DNA from: Fidelibacterota bacterium TCS52
GTDB lineage: Bacteria; Fidelibacterota; Fidelibacteria; Fidelibacterales; Fidelibacteraceae
Length of the DNA stretch: 8,388 nt
Assembly (NCBI GenBank): GCA_001577215.1
Contig: LSCC01000066.1
Location: forward strand, 1 to 8,388
Reading direction: 5' to 3'
Under the pieces are notes generated by a model, which saw nothing but the letters and a program-made list of their open reading frames with translations, was not told where the DNA came from and did not search any database. The first letter of the stretch is position 1, and every line of letters starts with the position of its first letter. Shown one piece after another: positions 1 through 8,000 of this stretch. A program made the position numbers and the translations under genes.

Positions 1-850
1 ACTCGGAATCGGTTCTCAATTCACTTTTTTTTAATAATCTATCTGAACCGGGAATAATATATTGAATTGTTGGATCGGCTTGTAACCTCATATTTTTTTC
101 TAATCGGTTATAATAAACCGAAGCTACTTTTGGCATTTCAGAATCATAGATCACTTCACCTTGTATAATTGAGGCAAAAGTAATGAGTTCATTGACTGTC
201 ATTTTCCTCTCTTTCGCATCCCAGATCAAATTTACACTTACATTTTTTTTGAAATTATTTACCATTTTTTGAATAATATCTTCTGCCTTTGTATCTTCAA
301 AAAAATAATATGTATCCGGAAAAAGGAAACCTTCAATATTTTTAACGGATTTAAAATTAACACCAAATTTTTTGGGATCATTTTTATTTGATAAAAAACT
401 ATCAACAGGAATTTGTAATTTATTTTCAAAAATCTTTGCTATTTCGATCAACTCCATTCCTTCAGGAATAGTAATTCTTTTTTGTAAAATCGTAGCACGT
501 TCCAATTTATAAACTAATGTAACATAGTTAATCCCACCTTTGATTTTAAATTTCCCAGCTTGAATACTTCTCGTTTTCCTTAATAATTTTGCTGTTAAAA
601 TAAATTTCCAGCGATCTTTTATCAAATTGTTTTCATCTACAATTTGAACTATTTCATTAAAATTAGTTCCTTTAGGAATTTCAATTGTAACTACATTATC
701 CTTATCTAAATCATTTGCTTTTTGATGAATTAAAGAATATACATTAAACAAAACGACAATAACAAAAAACAAAATAAATAAACTAAACAAAATAATAATT
801 GAATGTCTATCTAATCTTTGTGAATTTTTAAAATTAAAATAATTTTCCAT
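1..850 (-). CDS. mltG: Endolytic murein transglycosylase MltG (YceG-like), C-terminus cut by window edge
   Basis: I translated this reading frame by hand. It is open from an ATG at 848-850 to the left edge, giving 283 complete codons. MltG is an inner-membrane lytic transglycosylase that cuts nascent glycan strands in the periplasm and so sets their length. Residues 1-16 are short and cytoplasmic, and about 17-38 form one hydrophobic membrane anchor (runs such as IIILFSLFILFF). A LysM-like segment holds VVTIEIPKG (53-61), and a second has TIPEGMEL further on. GFLFPDTY is at 174-181. The catalytic region reads ASIIQGEV, with the presumed catalytic Glu at about 232, followed by VASVYYNRL and MRLQADPTIQY, the family signature. 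E. coli MltG has 340 residues, so roughly 60 are missing off the edge. An in-frame TGA at 860-862 fixes the start; only a weak GAG lies upstream. The gene follows ahcY after 63 nt, so it may be read through or have its own promoter. Confidence 0.93.
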   Translation of the reverse strand, partial: MENYFNFKNSQRLDRHSIIILFSLFILFFVIVVLFNVYSLIHQKANDLDKDNVVTIEIPKGTNFNEIVQIVDENNLIKDRWKFILTAKLLRKTRSIQAGKFKIKGGINYVTLVYKLERATILQKRITIPEGMELIEIAKIFENKLQIPVDSFLSNKNDPKKFGVNFKSVKNIEGFLFPDTYYFFEDTKAEDIIQKMVNNFKKNVSVNLIWDAKERKMTVNELITFASIIQGEVIYDSEMPKVASVYYNRLEKNMRLQADPTIQYIIPGSDRLLKKSELRTDSE

Positions 851-862
851 AATGTTTACTCA

Positions 863-878
863 ATATTTAAGTAAATAT
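863..878. repeat. 16-bp AT-only palindrome in the ahcY-mltG gap
   Basis: ATATTTA and TAAATAT form perfect 7-bp arms around a 2-nt centre, 13 bases upstream of the mltG ATG. A 2-nt loop is too tight for a good hairpin and no U-tract follows, so it is not a terminator. It could be a binding site for a dimeric regulator. In DNA this AT-rich it could equally be chance. The rest of the 63-nt gap shows no -10/-35 pair that I would defend. Confidence 0.25.
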
Positions 879-913
879 CGTGATCTTTTTCCTTTATGTT
901 TAATTATTCTGTC

Positions 914-2332
914 TTAATACCTATAATGTTCCGGTTTAAAAGGACCTTCTTTATCCACACCAATATATTTCGCCTGTTTTTCAGTCATTTTAGTTAGATT
1001 AACATCTAATTTTTTCAAATGCAATCTAGCAACCAACTCATCTAATTTTTTACTTAAAAAATAAACTTTATTTTCATGATCATTTTGCCATAATTCGATT
1101 TGTGCTAACACCTGATTTGTAAATGAGTTACTCATTACAAAAGAAGGATGGCCGGTTGCATTCCCAAGATTGACTAATCTGCCTTCAGATAATAGAATAA
1201 TTGAATGACCATCGGGAAATAATATTTTATCTACTTGTGGTTTGATGTTGATCTTTTTTACACCGGGTAATGCATAAAGTTCATCTACCTGTATTTCATT
1301 ATCAAAATGTCCAATATTACATACGATTGCATTATTTTTCATTTTTTCCATATGATCAGTTCTAATTACATCACAATTTCCTGTTGCTGTAATGAAAATA
1401 TCTCCTTTTGTGACTACTTCTTCTAAAGTTTTAATAGTAATCCCTTCCATTGCAGCTTGCATTGCACATATTGGATCTATTTCGGTAATCGTAACATTTG
1501 CTCCGTATGCCTTCATAGATTGAGCACAACCTTTACCAACATCACCGTATCCGCAAATAACAACATTTTTTCCGGCTACCATAACATCAGTTCCCCTTTT
1601 GATCCCATCTGCTAATGATTCTCTACAACCATACAAATTGTCAAATTTTGATTTAGTAACAGAATCATTTACATTAATGGCTGGAAATAATAGTGTTTTT
1701 TCTTCCATTTTTTGAAATAATCTATGTACCCCAGTTGTTGTTTCTTCACTAGCACCTCTTAACATTTCTGCTATTTTATGCCATCTATTTGGATATGATT
1801 TTATATCTTCTAAAATTGTTTTTTGCAGGGTTGCCTTTTCCTTATTTTCTGTTGTTATTTTTGGAACTTTACCCGTTTTTTTATATTCCTCTTCAAGTTT
1901 ATATCCTTCATGTACAAATAAAGTCGCATCGCCACCATCATCAACAATTAAATCCGGACCTTCATTTTCATTAAATAACAAAGCTTGCTTTGTTGACCAC
2001 CAATATTCTCCCAATGTTTCACCTTTCCAAGCAAATACAGGTATTCTTTTTTTTGCTATATAAGCAGCAGCATGATCTTGAGTTGAATAAATATTACAAC
2101 TTGCCCACCGAACATCAGCACCAAGTTCTACAAGTGTTTCAATTAACATTGCGGTCTGAATGGTCATATGTAAACTGCCTGTAATCTTTGCACCTTTTAA
2201 TGGTTTTTCTTTACCATATTTTTCTCTAATAGCCATCAATCCCGGCATTTCACTCTTAGCAATTTCAATCTCTTTTTCACCATATTCTGCTAAATTTATA
2301 TCAGCAACTTTATATTGTAGTTTTTTGCTCAT
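914..2332 (-). CDS. ahcY: Adenosylhomocysteinase (S-adenosyl-L-homocysteine hydrolase)
   Basis: This cytoplasmic NAD-dependent enzyme splits S-adenosylhomocysteine reversibly to homocysteine and adenosine, relieving product inhibition of methyltransferases. It has 472 residues. The substrate domain has GSLHMT (52-57, His55), VDDGGDAT (130-137, Asp131), EETTTGV (196-202) and NDSVTKSKFDN (222-232, with Lys227 and Asp231 as the expected catalytic pair), then Cys236. The NAD-binding Rossmann loop is GYGDVGKG (261-268). GHFDNEIQ (341-348) contains the conserved His342, and the C-terminus KPEHYRY carries the Lys/Tyr that reach the partner subunit's cofactor. Compared with the human enzyme there is an insertion of about 40 residues around 150-190, the form found in many bacteria and plants. 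All key residues are present and nothing looks broken. A strong AGGAG site lies 9 nt before the ATG. The gap from the cupin gene is only 17 nt, so it is probably co-transcribed with it. Confidence 0.98.
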   Translation of the reverse strand: MSKKLQYKVADINLAEYGEKEIEIAKSEMPGLMAIREKYGKEKPLKGAKITGSLHMTIQTAMLIETLVELGADVRWASCNIYSTQDHAAAYIAKKRIPVFAWKGETLGEYWWSTKQALLFNENEGPDLIVDDGGDATLFVHEGYKLEEEYKKTGKVPKITTENKEKATLQKTILEDIKSYPNRWHKIAEMLRGASEETTTGVHRLFQKMEEKTLLFPAINVNDSVTKSKFDNLYGCRESLADGIKRGTDVMVAGKNVVICGYGDVGKGCAQSMKAYGANVTITEIDPICAMQAAMEGITIKTLEEVVTKGDIFITATGNCDVIRTDHMEKMKNNAIVCNIGHFDNEIQVDELYALPGVKKINIKPQVDKILFPDGHSIILLSEGRLVNLGNATGHPSFVMSNSFTNQVLAQIELWQNDHENKVYFLSKKLDELVARLHLKKLDVNLTKMTEKQAKYIGVDKEGPFKPEHYRY

Positions 2333-2341
2333 AACTTATTA

Positions 2342-2346
2342 CTCCT
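2342..2346 (-). promoter_or_regulatory. Shine-Dalgarno site of ahcY
   Basis: On the minus strand the sequence reads AAAAGGAGTAATAAGTT followed by ATG. AGGAG ends 9 nt before the start codon and lies wholly in the 17-nt gap after the cupin gene. It confirms the ahcY start. Confidence 0.8.
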
Positions 2347-2349
2347 TTT

Positions 2350-2694
2350 TTATGCTCTGTTATAATCATCTTCATAGCGAGTTATATCATCTTCTCCAAA
2401 ATATTCACCTGTTTGAATTTCAATAATCACTGCATTATCATTTCCAATATTTTCTATTCTGTGTTTATTTCCTTTTGGAATATATATATGGTCATTAGAA
2501 ATATATTTTTTCTCACTATTACCATTAATGATTTTAACTTCACCAATTGTAACAATCCAATGTTCATTTCTTCTCTTATGTGATTGTAAAGATAATCTCT
2601 GTTTTGGATAAACAATGAGTTTTTTAACTTTGTATTTTTCATTATCAATTAATATTTCGAAACTTCCCCATTGTCTTTTTTCTTTATAATTCAT
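2350..2694 (-). CDS. Stand-alone cupin of the mannose-6-phosphate isomerase type II family
   Basis: This single-domain cupin of 114 residues matches the C-terminal isomerase domain of ManC-type bifunctional enzymes (mannose-1-phosphate guanylyltransferase/mannose-6-phosphate isomerase). The N-terminal signature RQWGSFEIL (7-15) is followed by VKKLIVYPKQRLSLQ. Cupin motif 1 has His39, Glu44 and His45 (SHKRRNEHW, 38-46), and motif 2 reads IPKGNKHRIEN (72-82, with His78). The family tail TGEYFGEDDITRYEDDY (95-111) is intact. Expected chemistry is metal-dependent interconversion of fructose-6-phosphate and mannose-6-phosphate in the cytoplasm, feeding GDP-mannose sugars. Stand-alone members are often of unproven activity, so isomerase function is inferred from the family. 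No nucleotidyltransferase domain is encoded nearby. Its ATG lies 5 nt after the stop of the SLBB gene with no clear ribosome site, which suggests translational coupling. Confidence 0.9.
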   Translation of the reverse strand: MNYKEKRQWGSFEILIDNEKYKVKKLIVYPKQRLSLQSHKRRNEHWIVTIGEVKIINGNSEKKYISNDHIYIPKGNKHRIENIGNDNAVIIEIQTGEYFGEDDITRYEDDYNRA

Positions 2695-2699
2695 TGTAA

Positions 2700-3182
2700 T
2701 TAATTAGGTCTATTAAAATAATATTCTATCATAACTGCTGTTTGTACAATAGCCATTAATCCTCGTAAGCTATTAAAAAACTCTCCAACTCTTTTACCAA
2801 ATTTTGGTGGAATCATAATCGTATCTCCTGCTCTGATCTCCGGTAATAATGATTGATCTCCCGTTTCTATATATTCTCTAACATTAACAAATATCAATAC
2901 ATTTTTTTCACCCTTTCCTAATTTTGCTCTAAGTACTCTTACATCAGTCAATTTTGCATCTAATGTGGGACCTCCCGCTTGTGATAAAGCAGACATCATA
3001 TCCCAACCCAAAGGAATTTGATAAATTCCGGGTCTTACCACTTCCCCCCAAATTTTTACGGGAAATGTCAATTTGTTAGAGTTAATATCATATCCTGGCG
3101 ATAAACCAGTACCAGATGAATAATTTTGCCCAAAACTAATAGAAACAAATAGTAAGATACTTATAAATAATTTTTTTCTCAT
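2700..3182 (-). CDS. Small exported SLBB-domain protein, polysaccharide-export (Wza-like) relative
   Basis: This protein has 160 residues. A Sec signal peptide covers about 1-18 (MRKKLFISILLFVSISFG, likely cut before Gln19). A single SLBB domain covers about 41-126 and shows the hallmarks VKIWGEVVRPGIYQIP (42-57), ALSQAGGP (65-72), VRVLR (81-85) and the closing AGDTIMIPP (118-126). In Wza-type polysaccharide export proteins such domains stack in the periplasm and bind glycan or the co-polymerase. The N-terminal polysaccharide export (PES) domain normally found in Wza is absent, so this is not a complete exporter. After 130 comes a hydrophobic or amphipathic stretch (GEFFNSLRGLMAIVQTAVMI, 133-152), which could be a membrane helix like the Wza C-terminal helix; that is inference. 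The start is well supported by AAGGAG 7 nt upstream. It begins 1 nt after the stop of the fibronectin-domain gene. Confidence 0.85.
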   Translation of the reverse strand: MRKKLFISILLFVSISFGQNYSSGTGLSPGYDINSNKLTFPVKIWGEVVRPGIYQIPLGWDMMSALSQAGGPTLDAKLTDVRVLRAKLGKGEKNVLIFVNVREYIETGDQSLLPEIRAGDTIMIPPKFGKRVGEFFNSLRGLMAIVQTAVMIEYYFNRPN

Positions 3183-3183
3183 A

Positions 3184-3993
3184 TTAATTCTCCTTAACTT
3201 TAAATTGAATCCAAGCAGATTCTGCCCCTTCTATTTCTGGTGTATTGTAACCAATGGCAGTAATTGCATCTATTTTCCATTGATATTGACCTCCTGACGT
3301 CAATGTGTCAACTAAACTGCCACCATCTTCATTAAAATTTATTATTTGATTTCTACCATCATATCCTTCTCTTGGAAAACCATAACACCACAGGGAATCG
3401 CCATTAATGTCAGCAACTTTAATAATGAAATAACTTATTCCATAATCAATATCTGGAGAATATTTGAACGAAAAAGTTGGATTTTGTGAAGCAATGCTAC
3501 CATCTTCAGGACAAACATTTCCTTGTGGACAAGTTAAGCTTGGTTTACCAGCCAATTTATATGAAATCGTATCTGAAGGATCACTTACATTTTCTGATTG
3601 GTTGAATGCTCGGATATAATAAAAATATTGTATTTTTTTCGACACTTCGTAATCAATATATTCTGTTGCAGTAGCGATCGGATTAACATAATTAACCGAA
3701 ATAGTAACTATTTTAGAATATTCTAATTTATCATCAGAATTTATGTTTATTGTATCTGCAGCTCTATATATATAATATCCCTCTAAATCCTTTTCAGAAT
3801 TTGCTTCCCATTGAATGATAATTGCATCTTGTTCTTCGATAGCATCAATACCCTTTTCTGTGAATTTTTCAGGTATTGATTTTGCTACTATTTTAGGTAT
3901 CTCCGGCGGATTGGGATTTTCAACATCATTACATTGAAAGGCAATAACAAAAAGAGATAATAAAAACAAAAGTAATGGTTTATTTATTGACAT
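3184..3993 (-). CDS. Secreted fibronectin type III domain protein, possible lipoprotein
   Basis: I chose the ATG at 3991-3993 (269 residues) over the ATG at 4006-4008, because GGAAGGGA sits about 5 nt before it while the upstream ATG has no ribosome site. The N-terminus MSINKPLLLFLLSLFVIAFQC is a signal peptide. Cys21 could be lipidated, but the -3 to -1 residues AFQ fit a lipobox poorly, so lipoprotein status is uncertain. A fibronectin type III fold covers about 34-145 (IIIQWEANSEKDLEGYYIYR, then YFYYIRAFNQS). A second beta-sandwich covers about 150-265 and ends in QYQWKIDAIT and SAWIQFKV. A Cys pair in TCPQGNVCPEDG separates them. No catalytic motif is seen. It overlaps the end of the barrel gene by 14 nt, so it is probably made together with it. 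A cell-surface or periplasmic binding role, perhaps alongside the barrel and peptidase, is inference. Confidence 0.82.
   Translation of the reverse strand: MSINKPLLLFLLSLFVIAFQCNDVENPNPPEIPKIVAKSIPEKFTEKGIDAIEEQDAIIIQWEANSEKDLEGYYIYRAADTININSDDKLEYSKIVTISVNYVNPIATATEYIDYEVSKKIQYFYYIRAFNQSENVSDPSDTISYKLAGKPSLTCPQGNVCPEDGSIASQNPTFSFKYSPDIDYGISYFIIKVADINGDSLWCYGFPREGYDGRNQIINFNEDGGSLVDTLTSGGQYQWKIDAITAIGYNTPEIEGAESAWIQFKVKEN
3190..3195 (-). promoter_or_regulatory. Shine-Dalgarno site of the SLBB gene, inside the preceding gene
   Basis: AAGGAG is formed by the Lys and Glu codons near the end of the fibronectin-domain gene, 7 nt before the SLBB ATG. The ribosome finishing one gene sits on the start signal of the next, which is typical of coupled operon genes. 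Confidence 0.8.
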
Positions 3994-5002
3994 CTTTTTC
4001 CCTTCCATATAAAGTTAAAGAAATTCTATGAACCATATCTAATGGGTGATTTTCTAAGGAATAATCTATTTTAATATGATATTTTTTCAATGGCAATTTT
4101 AATCCAAATCCAATATTATAATTTAAAAGATCTTGTCCAAATCTTAGATCTAGTAGATTTTTAAACCTCCATTGAAAACCATATCTATAATTGCTCTCAT
4201 ATTTTGTTTTCTCATTTTCAAACATAATCCAAACTACGCTGTCAAAAAATTTTATCGGTTGTTGTAAAGAAATTCCTGAATTTAATTTCATTTTTGCCAT
4301 ATCAATATGTCCACTTGACCATATTATTGGTGTTTGATATACATTTTCTAAATTTAACCCTACAATAATATCTCCAAATTTAGAAATAGAAAATATTTCA
4401 CTTCCGGGAATTATAAATTTTGTCCCAATATCAATTCCTGCCCCTTTTGCCGCTCCCTGCCCATTATTAATAGATTTAGATAATAATTTAATATTAATTC
4501 CAATTGGATTTTCAATTTTAAATTTATCATAAGCCCAACCAACATTAATAATATGAGTAAAATTAGTTGCAAATGTGAGATGAACTACATTTTCCACATC
4601 GGAGAATTTATCTCCTTCACCAAAATGTTCTCTTACATAAGTTCGTCGTTCCTCCAAGTCATATTCAAATAAATTTATCCTTTCAGTCAAATCATCAACA
4701 GCTACCCTATTCCAGGTTACTCCAAGATAATATTTATTACCATATTTAGTCATCATTCCTAAACCATGTTGATACCCGAACCCAAACAAATTATTATATT
4801 GAATAAAATATTCATTTTGGTTAACTTGAGATAAACCTGCCGGATTTAACAATATAGATTGAATTCCTGTTACCTGAGTAACACCTATATTTCCCAATCC
4901 AACCATAGATGCAGGTTTACTTGCATGAATAAAAGCATCACCATAGTTACCTCCAAATAAATATATTACTTTTATTAATATAATTAAAATTATTTTTTTC
5001 AT
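3980..5002 (-). CDS. PorV/PorQ-family outer-membrane beta-barrel protein
   Basis: This protein has 340 residues: a signal peptide at about 1-17, then a barrel of alternating strands in the FadL-like PorV/PorQ (UPF0164) family. Family marks are MVGLGNIGVTQVTGIQSILLNPAGL (33-57, the LNPAGL motif being most telling), the YNNLFGFGYQHGLG strand near 69-82, GAGIDIGTKF (187-196) and the final strand HRISLTLYG (325-333) with a short 7-residue tail. PorV is the T9SS outer-membrane shuttle that collects cargo from the translocon and hands it to the PorU sortase; PorQ holds the attachment complex to the membrane. Which of the two this protein matches, or whether it is a third paralogue, cannot be decided by eye. 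P. gingivalis PorV is about 390 residues, so this one is shorter. Its ATG overlaps the peptidase stop in ATGA (4999-5002) with no strong ribosome site nearby, which suggests translation by coupling. Confidence 0.86.
   Translation of the reverse strand: MKKIILIILIKVIYLFGGNYGDAFIHASKPASMVGLGNIGVTQVTGIQSILLNPAGLSQVNQNEYFIQYNNLFGFGYQHGLGMMTKYGNKYYLGVTWNRVAVDDLTERINLFEYDLEERRTYVREHFGEGDKFSDVENVVHLTFATNFTHIINVGWAYDKFKIENPIGINIKLLSKSINNGQGAAKGAGIDIGTKFIIPGSEIFSISKFGDIIVGLNLENVYQTPIIWSSGHIDMAKMKLNSGISLQQPIKFFDSVVWIMFENEKTKYESNYRYGFQWRFKNLLDLRFGQDLLNYNIGFGLKLPLKKYHIKIDYSLENHPLDMVHRISLTLYGREKDVNK
3999..4006 (-). promoter_or_regulatory. Shine-Dalgarno site deciding the fibronectin-gene start
   Basis: GGAAGGGA lies about 5 nt before the ATG at 3991-3993 and within the coding end of the barrel gene. 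It overlaps the alternative ATG at 4006-4008, which argues that the upstream ATG is not the start used. Confidence 0.65.
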
Positions 5003-8000
5003 CTTAATTTCACTATTTTTCCGGTTTTTTTCTTAACATTATCGTCTATAATTCCTTTTATTTCATAAAAATATACACCATTAGCAACATAATTATTATA
5101 CTTATCTCGTCCATTCCAAGGTATCTCATGATAACCAATATTATTTAAAAGTAAATCTGTTTCGGCATTATATTGATCGATTGTTAATATTTTTTTTCCT
5201 GCTAATGTATAAATATTTATTTCTAGATTTTCAAATTGATCAGTCAACTCATAAATAATTAATGTTTTGATTGCAAATGGGTTTGGATAATTGCCATAAT
5301 CTATGACCTTTGATTCTTCAAGGTAATTAATTTGATATTTTTGGGAATATGATTCATTACCAACAATATCAGTAGCAAGCATTTGTAACGTATGATCACC
5401 CTTTTCCAATTCTAAATTAAATTTCAATCCAAGTGTTTTTATATCATTCCCTTGTAAAATAACTACATTTGATTGATCTATTTCCATATCATCAATTAAA
5501 ATTTTCCAATATTCCGATTCGGGATTAACACCATTATTATCATTTATTATTGCTGAACATCGTGAATTATTTGCAACATAACTATTTGTCAATAATTTTC
5601 CACCATTAACATTTAATCTTATTTTTGGAGCTAGATTATCAATAGATTGAGCAAAAATATAATATCCTGCTTTATTTATATTAAAAAATTTATCACTATT
5701 ATCTTCTAAATATTTTTTACAATGAAATTTACTTGAATCAAGTGATAACCAAGAAATAAAATTTGTGCTATCAATATTAATATTTTGTGAATTTAAATTA
5801 ATTTGAAACTCAATTTCATTTTCGGTCATTACTTTCAATCCCCTATTACCGATTAAGTTTGCTCCAAATTCATTTAAATTAAAATCACATTCTAATGGTT
5901 TAATAAATGCTTTATATTTATTCTCCTTAGGGATTATTTTCAATGAAGTAAAAATTGAATCATTAAAATTAAAATTTAATTCCGTATTTTCATTTATCCA
6001 ATAATTTTCAATACTTATTGTATCTATATTATTAGTCGTATCTACTTCATTTATATCGATCAAAGGTTTAATTCTAACTTCGATCTCCACATCTCCCCAA
6101 GGCGGTAATATACTGCTATAAGCTTTATTTATGCTGCTATTGCTATCATCTACGACTGTTAAAGTATCACAACTAATGCCTATTTTATCAGAAAGCGTGG
6201 TAGTAACTAGTTCAACATCAAAAGATTCATTATAATTACTTCGTATTTCTATTTCACTCATTCCATTTACAATATCATAATTTTTGATTTCAATATCAAA
6301 TATTTCGGATGGAATTAAGTTGTGTTCTCGAGATGTTGTTGTGTCATTATTCGTATCAACAACAATAATTTTAAAAGTTTTGCCATTATTTTCATCCCAA
6401 TTATATGAGTTGTCACTTCTATAGTTATTCTCACTCTGTTCAATTAACTCACAATTTTGATCGCTGGAACTAAAATCTAAATATGCACTATTTATTCCAT
6501 CAACATCTTCAATATTTACTTGAACATATGCATCTTCTCCAACTTTTGGTCTATTTGGATAAAAACTCGGCTCTCCAATATATGAACTTCCAATTGAAAA
6601 TTGTAAATGAGAAGCTTGATAATTATTTTCGTTCCAAATACATAATGAGATATCACCTCTGTTAGCATTAATATTTTCAGGTATTTTAACGCTGTATTCT
6701 ACATCTGAATTAATAAAATTAATATTTTCATTGTGATATAAAGGAACTTTAGAATTCATTGGTATAGCATTATAATTAACATCAATTGGATGTAATACTG
6801 TTGAATCATAAGTCACATCATAAGAACCATATAAAGCTGATTCTTGTGGAAGAGAAAATTTTAGTGAATCTCCCGGATTGACCATTTTATTTGACGAAGT
6901 CAATTCAAGAGGTGTGTAATCAATTGGCAATTTTAGTGAAGGATCACCTAATAAATTGAATTGATAATACATAGTTTTTCTGTATTGATTCAAATTTGAA
7001 ATAAAATAATATAATTTCCCAAGTTGAATTGCTTTTCCAATACTTATTTGTTTTTTAAATACTTGATCTAATATATTTTGAGCAAGCCAGTAATCATTAT
7101 TTATATATCCCCATCCAGAAGATCCAAAAAATGTAACACTTCCACCCTCGGCTCGCATTAATGCTTCACCTATAGATCTTTCAGAATCAAAAGTTAAAGA
7201 ATAACAAGTTAATGAGTTTACCATAGTAGGCATTAATTTATTTGTTAAATATTGAGTATCTTCGATAGGGAAAACATTTCTATCACTCCAGTTAGCTCCT
7301 CCTCCATGACCAAAATAATTTATCATTACCCTACCATCATTAAACATTTCCGTTATCCCACCTGCTTTTCCTGCATATGGTCCACTTTCTGTTGAATAAA
7401 TATAATATCTATCAGTTTGCATATATTCCGGGACAATATCATTTATCAAGCTTTCTGTTTCACCTTTGAAGACATCTTCGTATCCAGCTATCATTACGTT
7501 TTTATTTAGCCAACTATTTATTGTAGTCAGATTTTCAAAAGCAATTGTTTTATCTATCATCCTATTCAATTGATCTTTATTACGAACTGGCCATCTTCCA
7601 ATACTAATATCTTGATAAAAATCATCATTTATGTCACTGAACCAAACATCAGTTAATACTCCACCTTTAGATGGTGCAGCTTGATAATACATTGTCGGAA
7701 TATACCATTTAATTGATTCATCTATTCTACCTCTGGTTGTAACATCTCCCACTAACAAAACATATTTTGGCCTATTAGACCAATTATAATACGCATCAGT
7801 TAAAAAGTGTTTTATTGCAAATGGAGATAGATTACTATTGGAATACTCATCATAAATTTGATTAATATTATAAATAATAGGATTAAATCCTTTTTCTTGT
7901 TTCAGACTAATAAATCTTTCTAATTCGCTAAAATATTCCGAATCAGAAATAATAATATAGTCACCTTCATTATGTGTATATCTTAATTCAGGCTCATTAA

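Noticed and set aside
851..913. Terminator or promoter between ahcY and mltG
   Set aside because: No GC stem with a T-tract follows the ahcY stop, and no convincing -35/-10 or Bacteroidota-type -33/-7 pair is seen. The palindrome has too short a loop.
2333..2349. SAH riboswitch upstream of ahcY
   Set aside because: Only 17 nt separate ahcY from the preceding gene, and they hold just a Shine-Dalgarno site; there is no room for the aptamer.
1789..2426. Three short plus-strand open frames (1789-1974, 1990-2184, 2160-2426)
   Set aside because: They lie opposite ahcY, whose protein is fully conserved, and the last runs into the cupin gene. Their translations are leucine/phenylalanine/histidine-rich antisense shadows without recognisable domains.
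2454..2648. Minus-strand 64-residue open frame inside the cupin gene
   Set aside because: It is a frame-shifted shadow of the cupin, which has clear family motifs across the same span.
4006..4008. Upstream ATG as the start of the fibronectin-domain gene
   Set aside because: No ribosome site precedes it. The site GGAAGGGA overlaps it and points to the ATG 15 nt downstream.
6483..6665. Plus-strand 60-residue open frame
   Set aside because: It lies antisense to the middle of the C25 peptidase gene, with no domain match.
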